Assembly (NCBI GenBank): GCA_937907605.1
Contig: CALCYI010000017.1
Coordinates: forward strand, 24,592-88,591
Source of the DNA: an uncultured Clostridia bacterium
GTDB lineage: Bacteria; Bacillota; Clostridia; Oscillospirales; Acutalibacteraceae
DNA: 64,000 bases
Reading direction: 5' to 3'
In this document: positions 32,829 to 41,585 of the stretch, piece after piece
Numbering within the stretch: the first letter of the stretch is position 1
Layout: each line of letters opens with the position of its first letter
Program-made: the position numbers and the translations under genes
The notes under the pieces: generated by a model
Databases searched by the model: none
What the model saw: the letters and a program-made list of their open reading frames with translations, nothing else
What the model was told of the DNA's origin: nothing

Positions 32829-34641
32829 CAATACGATATTCAAATCGAACCTGAAACGCTTCCTGCCGTTTTGCGTTCCGTTTTTAATCGCGGAAATTAT
32901 TATCTTTCCTGTATCAATTCACAGTACTTACAGCGTAAAATCGCCGCAGACGCTTGACGAATTTCTAACGCTGAGCGCAGTTTCGGACGGCTTTATGTTC
33001 TTCTTTGCGGGGGTTATGGCGCTGCTTGTTTATTCCTACCTTTATTCACCGAATAAATGCAACGCGCTCCACGCCTTCCCGATAGGAAGAAAAGCGCTCT
33101 TTATCACAAGCTTCGTAAGCGGCTACGTGCTGCTCGTGCTGCCGCAGATTATAGGCTTTGCCTCCGGGCTTCCCGCAATCTTCACGCTTTGCAAGGCGCC
33201 TGTGCAGGCAATACTTATTCAGACGATTTCAATTTTTGCGAATTCGTTTATTATATATTCAACCGCGGTTATTTCCGTAATGCTTGCGGGCAATATCTTC
33301 GCGGGCGGCATAATATACTTAATTATTAACTTCTTATACGCACTGCTCAGCTTTATCGTAAACGCGGTTGTAACAGCCTTCGGTTACGGCGTTACGAGCA
33401 TGGACATTACGCTTCCGTTCGGGAAGTTCCTCGCGCCGATTGCCGCGCTTATTTCCGATAAACTGATGCTGGATAACACGCAGGCGATTGCAGCAGGCTA
33501 TAACAAAAACGCGTATTATATTACCGTTGCCGTTCTCCTTGCGGTAAGTGTAGTGCTCATAGTGCTCGCATACCTCTTATACAGGGCAAGGGAGCTCGAG
33601 TGCGCGGGCGATATGGTAGCCTTTAAGGTTGAAATTCCGATTTTCAGCATTATTACCTCGGTTGCGGGCGGCTCAGCGTTCACCCTTTTCATCTCCGCGA
33701 TGCTCAGCTTCGGCAAGGAGGGCTACATAGCGCTTTACGTTATCTTCTCGCTGATTTTCTACTTCGCGGCTCAGATGGTGCTCAAAAAGAGCGCAAGAGT
33801 TTTCAAGGTAAAGCAGTTCGTTATATGGTTCATTACCTGCGCGGTAACGCTTGCGTTCGTGTTCGCTGCGGCGGAGCTTGAAACTAACTATATCCCGAAG
33901 GCTCAGAGCGTTAAGAAGGTTACCGTAAACGCGACCTACGATATTGACCTCAACGCCCCCGAGGACGTTGAAAAGGTACAAAAGCTCCATAAGCTTTTAA
34001 TCGACAGCCGCAAGGAAAACGAGAAAAAGCAGGAGGAATACCTCAAAAAGCTTAACTCTGCCACGGTACAGGAAATGCCCGATGAATACTACGAAAGCGA
34101 GTCAATCAGCCTTTCCTATGAAACCAAGCACGGAGCATTAATTAACAGAACCTATGAGATGTTTACTGATATGGACGAGGTTTACGCTCTGCTTGATTCC
34201 TTTGAGGAGGCTCAGCCGCCGCAGACGCTCTTTGAAAAGCTTGAGGGTATTAACTTCAAGGTTGTAGGGGGTACCTACAGCGACGACGAAATGTTTGAGG
34301 ACGAATACCTTAACACCGACGAGCTTGATATGGTTTATAAGTTCTGCGCCGAGGACGCCAAGGCGCTGCTTAAGGATTACCGCTCCAGCAAGGGACTGCC
34401 GAGGGACGACAAGGACGAGGATTATTTAAACGTCACGTTTGAAATCGCGGCGTCGAGCGACAAGGACGCCGAGCTTATCAGTAAGCTCAGCAACGAAAGC
34501 AACGACCCGACGGCAGCGTTTATTTCAAACAATTATTTCGGTGAAGAAGAAACCGAGCTGAACAGCAGAAGCTTCTCGCTTTCGCTCAGCAGCTTCCCGA
34601 AGGACAGTAAAACAAGAGAATACTTAAAAAACAGAAAATAA
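32803..34641 (+). CDS. ABC transporter permease-like membrane protein
   Basis: 612 residues. About six membrane segments lie in residues ~15-270 and more in ~285-360 (GGSAFTLFISAML...), followed by a ~240-residue soluble C-terminal part rich in Lys/Glu. GGGGGAGG precedes the ATG. It is the membrane partner of the ATPase; the substrate is unknown. The 28-nt hairpin after it has lost its T-run to a repeat element (see 34677). Confidence 0.8.
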   Translation: MKSSKCLFSNTIFKSNLKRFLPFCVPFLIAEIIIFPVSIHSTYSVKSPQTLDEFLTLSAVSDGFMFFFAGVMALLVYSYLYSPNKCNALHAFPIGRKALFITSFVSGYVLLVLPQIIGFASGLPAIFTLCKAPVQAILIQTISIFANSFIIYSTAVISVMLAGNIFAGGIIYLIINFLYALLSFIVNAVVTAFGYGVTSMDITLPFGKFLAPIAALISDKLMLDNTQAIAAGYNKNAYYITVAVLLAVSVVLIVLAYLLYRARELECAGDMVAFKVEIPIFSIITSVAGGSAFTLFISAMLSFGKEGYIALYVIFSLIFYFAAQMVLKKSARVFKVKQFVIWFITCAVTLAFVFAAAELETNYIPKAQSVKKVTVNATYDIDLNAPEDVEKVQKLHKLLIDSRKENEKKQEEYLKKLNSATVQEMPDEYYESESISLSYETKHGALINRTYEMFTDMDEVYALLDSFEEAQPPQTLFEKLEGINFKVVGGTYSDDEMFEDEYLNTDELDMVYKFCAEDAKALLKDYRSSKGLPRDDKDEDYLNVTFEIAASSDKDAELISKLSNESNDPTAAFISNNYFGEEETELNSRSFSLSLSSFPKDSKTREYLKNRK

Positions 34642-34647
34642 AATAAA

Positions 34648-34675
34648 AGGCGGATGAGAGAAATCTCATCCGTCT
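34648..34675 (+). terminator. Hairpin (first of two identical 28-nt copies)
   Basis: AGGCGGATGAGA-GAAA-TCTCATCCGTCT. Followed by GAGACTG, not by T residues, so it is probably a weak terminator. The identical 28 nt recur at 34953-34980, on the far side of the structured repeat, there with a T-rich tail. Confidence 0.7.
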
Positions 34676-34676
34676 G

Positions 34677-34909
34677 AGACTGTCGAAAAAGGGCATAAAC
34701 ACGCCGGGTTTTGCAAATATTCAAGGAAACAGTTTGTAGGGGCGGATATCATCCGCCCGCCTATATTTGAACGACCACACTATATGAAAAGCCTTGCAAA
34801 CATCAAATTCGCAAGGCTTTTGGCGTTTTCCGTTTTTTGCTCGGGGGCGGTACCGTTGTACAGCTCCCGCTCACAAGAAAACGAAATTCTGCGCCTTTTT
34901 CAAAAGTCT
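34677..34909. repeat. Structured repeat element, copy 2
   Basis: Ends AGACT...GAAAAAGG and CCTTTTTC...AGTCT pair with each other. The conserved linkers of copy 1 recur: GGGCATAAACACGCCG, TTGGCGTTTTCCG, TTTTTTGCTCGGGGGCGGTAC, GTACAGCTCCCGCTC and CAAGAAAACG. The internal hairpin is different (AAAGCCTTGC / GCAAGGCTTT) but at the same place. A REP-like palindrome (34737-34760) is nested in its left half and accounts for most of the 35-nt size difference. Confidence 0.75.
34737..34760. repeat. REP-like palindrome TAGGGGCGG...CCGCCCGCC
   Basis: GGGCGGAT-ATC-ATCCGCCC with the outer frame TAGG at the left and GCC at the right. The same frame with a different stem occurs inside the subtilase gene at 51314-51338. 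Confidence 0.7.
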
Positions 34910-34952
34910 GCCAGCGTGTCGAAATTTATTCATTAGGTTTTTCGACACGCTG

Positions 34953-34990
34953 AGGCGGATGAGAGAAATCTCATCCGTCTTTATTATTCT
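34953..34990. terminator. Terminator hairpin, second copy of the 28-nt repeat
   Basis: Same stem-loop as 34648-34675 followed by TTTATTATTC. It lies next to the end of the minus-strand histidine phosphatase gene and may serve both directions. A further hairpin GTGTCGAAA / TTTTCGACAC precedes it (34916-34949). Confidence 0.75.
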
Positions 34991-35622
34991 TCAACCTTTA
35001 ATTCCTCCGCTGTTTGCGGGGCGGTGTCGACCACCTCGAGCTTATTTGCCCTCATCCAGAGCGCCGGGTCAATCCTGAGCTTATACCCGTAGCCCGCGTC
35101 CATCTGCCAATGCGCCATAGGCGCCTCGGGCAGTCCGTAGCAGGAGAGTATAGTCATAATAACTCCCGCGTGGGTTACGATTGCGATATTCTCCATACCC
35201 TCCGCGATACAGCCGTTTAAAACCTTTTCAAACGAATCGCAGATACGGTGTACAAACTCGGCGTTGGTTTCCCCGAACGGCGGGCGGGTATACATATCCC
35301 CTCTCAGCCAGTTTTTGAAAGCCTCGTTGTCCTTAAGCTCGTCGGCGGTATGCTCCTCAAACTCTCCGAAATTGTACTCAATAAAGTTATCTATTACAAT
35401 TTTGTTATTTTTAGGGAACATTATGTCGGCGCTCTGCATCGCCCTTTTGAGCGGCGAAACGAACACTGCGTCAACCTTTGGATAGTGGTGCTTTGCTTTT
35501 ATCGCTTTGAGCCGGTCTATACCAAGTGTTGTTAGCGGATAATCCGTGTGCCCTATATACTGTGCGTTAAGGTTTCCCTTGGTGAGTCCGTGACGGAATA
35601 AATACAGAGTGTATGATTTCAT
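34984..35622 (-). CDS. Histidine phosphatase superfamily protein
   Basis: 212 residues. The phosphohistidine motif is LFRHGLTKGN (residues 8-17), with the second catalytic His in IVTHAGVIMTIL and the acidic residue in EYNFGEFEEH. It resembles the phosphoglycerate mutase-like phosphatases such as CobC/PhoE; the true substrate cannot be told. GGAGG lies 10 nt before the ATG. It is monocistronic and faces the ABC operon. Confidence 0.9.
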   Translation of the reverse strand: MKSYTLYLFRHGLTKGNLNAQYIGHTDYPLTTLGIDRLKAIKAKHHYPKVDAVFVSPLKRAMQSADIMFPKNNKIVIDNFIEYNFGEFEEHTADELKDNEAFKNWLRGDMYTRPPFGETNAEFVHRICDSFEKVLNGCIAEGMENIAIVTHAGVIMTILSCYGLPEAPMAHWQMDAGYGYKLRIDPALWMRANKLEVVDTAPQTAEELKVEE

Positions 35623-35693
35623 TTTTAAAGGACCTCCGATTAGGTATGAAATAGCGCCGTTATTACAAATTTATAACAAAATCCGCGCTTTTA

Positions 35694-35753
35694 TTTACAA
35701 TGCGTATAATTCGGGTTATAATGAGGTAGTGCTTTTGAGAAGCACTATTTTTT
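35694..35753 (+). promoter_or_regulatory. Promoter with an immediate terminator-like hairpin
   Basis: TTTACA (35694-35699), 17-nt spacer, TATAAT (35717-35722). Starting at the predicted transcription start is TAGTGCTT-TTGAG-AAGCACTA followed by seven T (35727-35753), a textbook intrinsic terminator. It lies 43 nt before the XRE regulator gene, so it may attenuate it or make a very short RNA. Confidence 0.65.
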
Positions 35754-35795
35754 ACGCTATGTATTACTTAATTATAGATTGAAATAGGTGAAATA

Positions 35796-36413
35796 ATGGA
35801 TAAGAATAAAGAAAAGCTTTCGCGCTTTGCCGAGGTGTTATCCGACCTCAGAAGAGAGCGCGGCATAAGCCAGAAGAAAGCCGCCTCCGACCTCGGAATA
35901 TCACAGGCGCTGCTTTCGCACTATGAAAAGGGTATAAGGGAATGCGGTCTTGATTTCGTTATAAGATGCTCAAAATATTACGGGGTTACAACCGACTATC
36001 TGCTCGGCGTGAGCAATTCAAGGAACGGGCTTGATTCTTCGGATTTTGAAGCGCTCGGCAGCCGCGGCGAAACGAGAAGCGCGGGAGCGCTTACCTCGGC
36101 GGCTAAGTGCCTGCTCGACTCCGCCGCCGCAGCCGATAACCGCGAAAAGAATATTATCTACGATTACTGTATGCTCTCCCTGTACCGCGGCGCGCTCTCG
36201 CTTGCAAAGGCGGGAATGCTCCCGAAGGAGCTTTTCAAGCTCGACGCATCGTGCGCAAGAGAGCTTGCCTCGGCTGCTATCGCCGTACAGGACGCAAGGT
36301 TTGCTTCGAGCGAGGTTCACGAGGGCGCCGACTTATCCGAAAACGGCGCGCTTTCCGCACTGATTGAGGAAGCAGAGGAATATATAGCCGGAAGCTTTAT
36401 AATTGACAATTAA
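35796..36413 (+). CDS. XRE family helix-turn-helix regulator
   Basis: 205 residues. The Cro/cI-type DNA-binding domain is residues ~8-70: LSDLRRERGISQKKAASDLGISQALLSHYEKGIR, ending with the YYGVTTDYLLGVS block. The remaining ~130 residues are an Ala-rich helical domain I do not recognise. The last residues (IIDN) and the stop are encoded by a heptamer repeat, so the natural C-terminus may be altered. Targets unknown. Confidence 0.85.
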   Translation: MDKNKEKLSRFAEVLSDLRRERGISQKKAASDLGISQALLSHYEKGIRECGLDFVIRCSKYYGVTTDYLLGVSNSRNGLDSSDFEALGSRGETRSAGALTSAAKCLLDSAAAADNREKNIIYDYCMLSLYRGALSLAKAGMLPKELFKLDASCARELASAAIAVQDARFASSEVHEGADLSENGALSALIEEAEEYIAGSFIIDN

Positions 36414-36495
36414 CAATGAACAATTGAGGGTGCTGCGCACGGCTATTAAAAATGGGTACGGGCAACGCCCGTCCTCAATTCATAATTCATCATTA
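36400..36495. repeat. Composite heptamer/hairpin repeat, copy A
   Basis: Read on the minus strand: AATTATG-type units, GAGGACGGGCGTTGCCCGTACCC, ATTTTTAATAGC, CGTGCGCAGCACCC, then CAATTGT/CAATTGA-type units. It fills the gap between two convergent genes. It supplies the stop of both: the XRE gene stops inside the CAATTAA units, and the mtnN gene stops inside the AATTATG units. Confidence 0.85.
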
Positions 36496-37169
36496 TTCAA
36501 AAAATCTATCAGAATCGCTGTGGAGATATCCGCGGCGATTTTTTTAAATACGGGGTAGTCGAGCTGAGCGTTTTCGTCGCCGCCGTCGGAGACCGTGCGG
36601 AGCACGGCGAAGGGAACTCTATTTATGTAGCAGACCTGACCTACCGCGCCGCCCTCCATTTCGCCGCAGAGCGCGCCGAATTCGTCGGAGATGCTCTCCT
36701 TAAGCGCCACTGAGGCAATGAAGGTATCCCCCGTTGCTATGCAGCCGCGGTGAACGGCTGCGCCTTTTTTTTGCGCACATTTTGCAAGCGCATCTGAGAG
36801 GGGTTTATCCGTCGGGAGTGAAACCTTGCCGTCAATCAAAAGCCCCTTATACCCGTCGATTGCGGAGGTGTCAAAGTCATACTGGCAGACCTCGGTTGCA
36901 ACGACGATATTCTTAATTACAACGTCCTTGCAAAGCGAGCAGCCCACGCCGAGATTGATAATCCCCTCGGGCGAAAACTTATCTATCATAAGCTGAGCGC
37001 AAAGCGCGGCGTTGACCTTACCCGGAGAGCACTGCGCGGCGCATACCTCCCTGCCGCCGATTGTACCGAAAACGAAGTCGATACCCGCAAAGCCGCTGTG
37101 CTGCGGATTTTCAATTTTTCCCTTTATTCCGTTAATCTCAACGTCCATTGCGCCGATAATACCGAGCAT
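36480..37169 (-). CDS. mtnN: 5'-Methylthioadenosine/S-adenosylhomocysteine nucleosidase
   Basis: 229 residues. It removes adenine from MTA and SAH in methionine salvage and LuxS-type methyl recycling. Motifs are IGAMDVEI, SPGKVNAALCAQLMI, IINLGVGCS, GDTFIA, EMEGGAVGQVCY and VLRTVSDGG (catalytic Asp). The GVAG motif reads GVGC, a mild variation. The last five residues NNDEL and the stop come from a heptamer repeat. Confidence 0.92.
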   Translation of the reverse strand: MLGIIGAMDVEINGIKGKIENPQHSGFAGIDFVFGTIGGREVCAAQCSPGKVNAALCAQLMIDKFSPEGIINLGVGCSLCKDVVIKNIVVATEVCQYDFDTSAIDGYKGLLIDGKVSLPTDKPLSDALAKCAQKKGAAVHRGCIATGDTFIASVALKESISDEFGALCGEMEGGAVGQVCYINRVPFAVLRTVSDGGDENAQLDYPVFKKIAADISTAILIDFLNNDEL

Positions 37170-37269
37170 AGCTTTACCCCCGAATATATCATTAGTTGTG
37201 ATAGAAATCCAAGCAAACCACTAAATATAGAATATTATATAATATTATTTTAATAAAAACAAGTTTTAG

Positions 37270-37298
37270 TTGACAAATTGATTTGAATAAACTATAAT
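37270..37298 (+). promoter_or_regulatory. Promoter of the rpmH operon
   Basis: Perfect TTGACA (37270-37275) and TATAAT (37293-37298) with 17-nt spacing, about 138 nt before rpmH. The leader contains no evident riboswitch. Confidence 0.88.
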
Positions 37299-37435
37299 AT
37301 CAACGCTATTATTCTGTTTTATACTAATTATATATTATATTAAAGCGGAATTTTATTTAGCAATTGCCTATGCTATACCGCATAGAGAATATAAAGATTG
37401 AGACAAGTTTAATCTTAAGAAACGGAGTGAAAAAG

Positions 37436-37570
37436 ATGAAAAGAACCTTCCAGCCCAAGAAGAGACACGCACAGAAGGAGCACGGCTTCAGAAAGAGAAT
37501 GTCAACAAGAAACGGAAGAAAGGTGCTCGCACGCCGCCGTGCCAAGGGCAGAAAAAGACTTTCTTACTAA
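37436..37570 (+). CDS. rpmH: 50S ribosomal protein L34
   Basis: 44 residues, the exact family length: MKRTFQPKKRHAQKEHGF, RKRMSTRNGRKVLARRRAKG, RKRLSY. A longer frame from 37364 is rejected, as CGGAGTG lies before this ATG. First gene of the rpmH-rnpA-yidD-yidC-khpB block. In most Firmicutes this gene points away from dnaA; here it points the same way, 15 kb downstream of gyrA's start block. Confidence 0.97.
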   Translation: MKRTFQPKKRHAQKEHGFRKRMSTRNGRKVLARRRAKGRKRLSY

Positions 37571-37582
37571 TTACCAGGGACT

Positions 37583-37927
37583 ATGAAAAGTCAAACTTTA
37601 AAGGAAAACAAGGATTTCCGCAGAATCTATTACCGTGGAGAGAGCTCGGCTTCTGGATGTGTAGTAACCTATGCGTTTAAAAAGCGCAGCGGCGAAAACA
37701 GATACGGTATCACGACGTCAAAGAAAATCGGAAACGCAGTAGAGCGCAACCGTTCAAAGCGCGTTATAAGAGCGGCGTTTGCAGAGCTTGAAAATGAAAT
37801 CAGCGGGCACTGGGACTTCGTATTCGTTGCAAGGAGCAAAACCTCGAAGGTTAAGATGCAGACGGTGCTTTCCCAGATGAAAAAGCAGTTTAAAGAGCTG
37901 GGTGTTATCAATGAACGTAATCAGTAA
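37583..37927 (+). CDS. rnpA: Ribonuclease P protein component
   Basis: 114 residues. It is the protein cofactor of the RNase P ribozyme. The KENKDFRRIYYRGES start, YGITTSKKIGNAVERNRSKRVIRAAF (RNR-type RNA-binding motif) and WDFVFVARSKTS are diagnostic. It overlaps yidD by 17 nt. Confidence 0.97.
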   Translation: MKSQTLKENKDFRRIYYRGESSASGCVVTYAFKKRSGENRYGITTSKKIGNAVERNRSKRVIRAAFAELENEISGHWDFVFVARSKTSKVKMQTVLSQMKKQFKELGVINERNQ

Positions 37928-38165
37928 TCTTATAAAAAAGGCGCTGATTTTCTTAATCCGCACCTATCAGCTCACCATTTCCCCGCGCTTTTCACACGGT
38001 GCCTGCCGTTATACCCCGACCTGCTCGCAGTATATGCTTGAGGCGATTGAGGTACACGGTATTTTTAAGGGCGTAGGGCTCGGTATACTAAGGATTATGC
38101 GGTGCAATCCGCTCTTTAAGGGCGGGTATGACCCTGTTCCTCCTAAGAAAGAAAAGAGAAAATAG
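37911..38165 (+). CDS. yidD: Membrane protein insertion efficiency factor YidD
   Basis: 84 residues from the ATG at 37911. Signature: IRTYQLTISPRFSHGACRYTPTCSQYMLEAIEVHG, then RCNPLFKGGYDPVP. It is a peripheral inner-membrane protein that helps YidC. A GTG at 37902 would add three residues and cannot be excluded. Confidence 0.95.
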   Translation: MNVISNLIKKALIFLIRTYQLTISPRFSHGACRYTPTCSQYMLEAIEVHGIFKGVGLGILRIMRCNPLFKGGYDPVPPKKEKRK

Positions 38166-38176
38166 AGGATTTAATA

Positions 38177-39202
38177 GTGTTAACATTTGATTTTATTACA
38201 CTTGCCACCCGTATCTCTAACGGATGGGCAATATTCAGACCTCTCTACTGGCTTTTCGGTAAATGCATGGAGTTTTTGCTTGCGGGCTTTAACAACAACT
38301 ACTTCCTTGCGCTTATTGTATTTACTGTTATCACGAGGGTTATTCTGTTCCCGATTAATCTCAGGCAGCAGAAAACCATGGCTAAGACCAACCGAATTCA
38401 GCCGAAAATCCAGAAAATCCAGAAAAAGTACAACGTAAACAGCATTCAGGACCAGAGACAGCGCCAGAAAGCCAATCAGCAGATGCAGCAGGAGATTCAG
38501 GACCTTTATGCGAGGGAAGGCCACAACCCGATGAATATGGGCTGCGGACCTATGGCGTTCCAGATGATATTCCTTATGGGTATCGTCGGAATTATCTACT
38601 ATCCGCTTGAGTACATCCTCGGTATCAAGATTACCGATTATTCCGAGAAAATCGCTGAGCTCATTAATTTTACTGCCACGAGGGGCAACAGCTACCTTCA
38701 GCTTGATATTATCAGGAATATCGCAAGCTACAAGGACACCCTTTTAGCGAATAACGACGCTCTCGGCGGAATTTTCGGCGGCGATGCGGTACAGAGAATT
38801 GAAGCGTTCAGGGACAGCCTCAACATCTTCGGAATGAATATGTCGCAGATTCCGACCTGGAAGAGCGTTACGGTTATTATACCGATTCTCTGCCTTTTAA
38901 CCTCGCTTGCATCAAGCGTTATGTCCACCCTTATCCAGAAAAAGACCAATCCCGCCATGGCTCAGCAGAATAATCAGATGCTGATTATGATGCTTATGAT
39001 GCCCGTATTTTCAGCTTGGTTCTCCTTCCAGGTACCCGCGGCGGTAGGCTTCTACTGGATTATCTCCAATATTGTAGCAGTAGCGCAGCAGCTGATTATG
39101 GCAAAGTTCTTCCCGCCGAGGAGGAATATCGCAAGAGAAATGATTGAAAACACGATAGAAAGGCGCTCAAGAGAAAATAGCATTAAAATAACAAAAGGAT
39201 AA
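38177..39202 (+). CDS. yidC: Membrane protein insertase YidC/Oxa1
   Basis: 341 residues from a GTG start preceded by AGAGGA. Five membrane helices around the conserved groove: FLALIVFTVITRVILFPINL, the cytoplasmic charged hairpin with MAKTNRIQPKIQKIQKKY, and the C-terminal NMGCGPMAFQMIFLMG, VPAAVGFYWIISNIVAVAQQ. It inserts small or multi-pass proteins. It lacks the large periplasmic domain, as in Gram-positives. Confidence 0.96.
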   Translation: MLTFDFITLATRISNGWAIFRPLYWLFGKCMEFLLAGFNNNYFLALIVFTVITRVILFPINLRQQKTMAKTNRIQPKIQKIQKKYNVNSIQDQRQRQKANQQMQQEIQDLYAREGHNPMNMGCGPMAFQMIFLMGIVGIIYYPLEYILGIKITDYSEKIAELINFTATRGNSYLQLDIIRNIASYKDTLLANNDALGGIFGGDAVQRIEAFRDSLNIFGMNMSQIPTWKSVTVIIPILCLLTSLASSVMSTLIQKKTNPAMAQQNNQMLIMMLMMPVFSAWFSFQVPAAVGFYWIISNIVAVAQQLIMAKFFPPRRNIAREMIENTIERRSRENSIKITKG

Positions 39203-39205
39203 ATT

Positions 39206-40162
39206 ATGATTAAGGAATATATTGCAACCGGCAAAACAATTGAAGAAGCAATTGCAAACGCAAAGGTCGGCTTAAGCGCTCCCGACAGATTTATGCTTGA
39301 CGTTAAAACCGAGGTTCTCGAAATGCCGAGGAAGAAGATATTAGGTCTTTTCGGTGGTGCGGACGCAAAGGTTAAAGCATACTACGACGACGGAGTAAAA
39401 GAAAAAAAGGTAAAAAAGCAGAAGCCGAAGAAGGCTGCGCCCAAAAAGGAAGCGCCTAAGAAGGAAGCTCCCAAAAAGGCAGAACCGAAGAAGGAGGCTC
39501 CTAAAAAGGAAGCTCCCAAGAAGGCTGAGCCCAAAAAGGAAGCCCCAAAGGCTGAGGGCGAAAAGCGCGATTATCCCGCTTCGGTTGACCTTGAATTTGC
39601 AAAGGCTTATCTTTCTGAAATCCTTAAGGGGCTTAACATTGACGGCGCAAGCGTTAACGCGACGTACAGCGAGGGCGTTATCACAATCGACCTTGCCTGC
39701 GAGGATTACGGCATTATTATAGGAAGAAGGGGCGAAACCCTTGATTCCATTCAGTACCTCATCTCCCTTGCTATGAAGAAGCGCTCAAACGCTTATGTAA
39801 GAGTATCAATTAACGTAGGCAATTACAGGGAAAAGAGGAACGAAACCTTAAAGCACCTTGCCCAGAAGAATTCGGCATACGTTTTAAGGACGAAGAGAAG
39901 ATACACCTTTGAGCCGATGAACCCGTACGAGAGAAGAGTTATTCACACGACGGTTCAGGAAATCGAAGGCGTTGAATCCCGTTCAATCGGTTCTAATCAG
40001 GACAGACGAGTAGTAATCGAGCCCGTAGGCGGAGCGCTCAAGGCTCCCAAGAGGGACGACAGACGCCCGAAGGCAACGACCTCAGCGCCTGCGGATTACA
40101 CCCCGAAGGCTGACAGAGCCGACCTTCCGAAATTCGGAAAGATTGAAGTAAATAAAGACTGA
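39206..40162 (+). CDS. khpB: RNA-binding protein KhpB (Jag/EloR)
   Basis: 318 residues. Jag-N (residues 1-50, EEAIANAKVGLSAPDRFMLD), a linker of ~60 residues with PKKEAPKK/PKKAEPKKEA repeats, the KH domain around GIIIGRRGETLDSIQYLISLA, and the R3H domain with YVLRTKRRYTFEPMNPYERRVIH. It regulates cell elongation with KhpA. The linker repeat is nearly identical at DNA level and prone to length change. Confidence 0.95.
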   Translation: MIKEYIATGKTIEEAIANAKVGLSAPDRFMLDVKTEVLEMPRKKILGLFGGADAKVKAYYDDGVKEKKVKKQKPKKAAPKKEAPKKEAPKKAEPKKEAPKKEAPKKAEPKKEAPKAEGEKRDYPASVDLEFAKAYLSEILKGLNIDGASVNATYSEGVITIDLACEDYGIIIGRRGETLDSIQYLISLAMKKRSNAYVRVSINVGNYREKRNETLKHLAQKNSAYVLRTKRRYTFEPMNPYERRVIHTTVQEIEGVESRSIGSNQDRRVVIEPVGGALKAPKRDDRRPKATTSAPADYTPKADRADLPKFGKIEVNKD

Positions 40163-40167
40163 TTTAA

Positions 40168-40198
40168 TGGCGAACATCGTTGTTCGCCATTATTTACC
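40168..40198 (+). terminator. Hairpin between khpB and mnmE
   Basis: AATGGCGAAC-ATCGTT-GTTCGCCATT followed by ATTTA. The T-run is poor, so it may be a partial terminator or processing stem. Confidence 0.5.
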
Positions 40199-40220
40199 TA
40201 AAAAGAAAGGAGGAGCCACT

Positions 40221-41585
40221 ATGGAAAAAACGATCGCAGCCATATCGACGGGCAGCGCGCCGGGCGGTATCGGCGTTATAAGAATAAGCGGAAGCAAAGC
40301 TATCGAAATAGCGGACTCTGTTTTCAGGGCGTTTGACGGCTCCTCCCTTACCTCGCTTAAGGGCTACCGTGCGAAGTACGGAAGCATAGTCATAGACGGC
40401 GAGAGCACGGACAACGCGGTTGCGCTTATTTTCCGCGCGCCGAAGAGCTATACGGGCGAGGACGTCGCGGAGCTTTCCGTTCACGGCGGAATGCTACTTG
40501 TACAAAAAACGCTTGACGCGGTTTTGGCGGCGGGCGCTGAGCCTGCCCAGGCGGGCGAATTCACAAAGCGCGCCTTCCTTAACGGAAAAATTGACTTAAC
40601 TCAGGCGGAGTCCGTCGCCGAGCTGATTTCAGCACAGGGCGAGCAGAGCCTTAAGGCTTCGTATAACGCGCTTCAGGGCGCGCTGAGCAGAAAAATCAAC
40701 GCGGTACTTGATAAGCTTCTTGACTCCTCGGCGCTTATGGCGGCTTGGGTGGATTATCCAGACGAGGAAATCCCCGAGCTTTCGGACTCGGAGCTCACAA
40801 AAACGCTTGAATTCTGCGCTTACGAGCTTTCTGCGCTCCTTGAGGGCTACGACGGCGGTCAGACCGTTACGAAAGGCGTGGTTACCGCGATTGCGGGCAG
40901 ACCGAACGCGGGTAAATCGAGCCTTATGAATATGCTCTCCCGCAGGGACAAAAGCATTGTTACGCATATTGAGGGCACGACGAGGGATATCGTCGAGGGC
41001 GACGTTACGCTCGGCGGAATAGTACTGCACCTTCTCGACACGGCGGGGCTCAGGGAGAGCGACGACGTGGTTGAGGCAATCGGAATTGAAAAGGCGCATA
41101 AGGCGATTGATTCCGCGCAGCTCGTGCTCGCGGTGTTTGATTCCTCAATACCTCTCGGCGCGGAGGATTTTGCGCTTATGGAGGAATGTAAGGGCAAAAC
41201 CGCGATTGCGGTAATAAACAAGAACGATTTAGAGAGCGTAATCGACTCTGCGCAGGTTGAAAGAGCATTTGAAAAAACCGTATATATCAGCGCGAAGAAC
41301 GACGAGGGGCTCGAGGAGCTCAGCGAAACGGTAAAGAGCGTGCTCGGCGTCAGCAATTTTGACACGACCGCTCCCCTGCTCGCAAACCTAAGGCAGAAGA
41401 AAAACTGCGAAAACGCGCTGAATTATATTAAAGAGGCTCAAAATACGCTCGGCGCGGGTATGACCTATGACGCGGTTAACGTTATGATTGACGCCGCGGC
41501 TGAGGAGCTGCTTTCATTAACAGGCAAAAAAGCGACCGAAGAGGTTGTAAACAATATATTTAAGAATTTCTGTGTAGGAAAATAA
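40221..41585 (+). CDS. mnmE: tRNA modification GTPase MnmE
   Basis: 454 residues from the ATG at 40221, which is preceded by AAAGGAGG; the frame from 40167 is too long. It makes 5-carboxymethylaminomethyluridine at wobble U34 with MnmG. N-terminal folate-binding part (TIAAISTGSAPGGIGVIRISG), G-domain with GRPNAGKSSLMN, TTRDIVEG, DTAGLRES and NKND, and the C-terminal motif CVGK. Confidence 0.97.
   Translation: MEKTIAAISTGSAPGGIGVIRISGSKAIEIADSVFRAFDGSSLTSLKGYRAKYGSIVIDGESTDNAVALIFRAPKSYTGEDVAELSVHGGMLLVQKTLDAVLAAGAEPAQAGEFTKRAFLNGKIDLTQAESVAELISAQGEQSLKASYNALQGALSRKINAVLDKLLDSSALMAAWVDYPDEEIPELSDSELTKTLEFCAYELSALLEGYDGGQTVTKGVVTAIAGRPNAGKSSLMNMLSRRDKSIVTHIEGTTRDIVEGDVTLGGIVLHLLDTAGLRESDDVVEAIGIEKAHKAIDSAQLVLAVFDSSIPLGAEDFALMEECKGKTAIAVINKNDLESVIDSAQVERAFEKTVYISAKNDEGLEELSETVKSVLGVSNFDTTAPLLANLRQKKNCENALNYIKEAQNTLGAGMTYDAVNVMIDAAAEELLSLTGKKATEEVVNNIFKNFCVGK

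Noticed and set aside
39420..39550. Lysine/proline repeats in khpB as a mobile or foreign insertion
   Set aside because: Variable-length basic linkers between Jag-N and KH domains are normal in the family.
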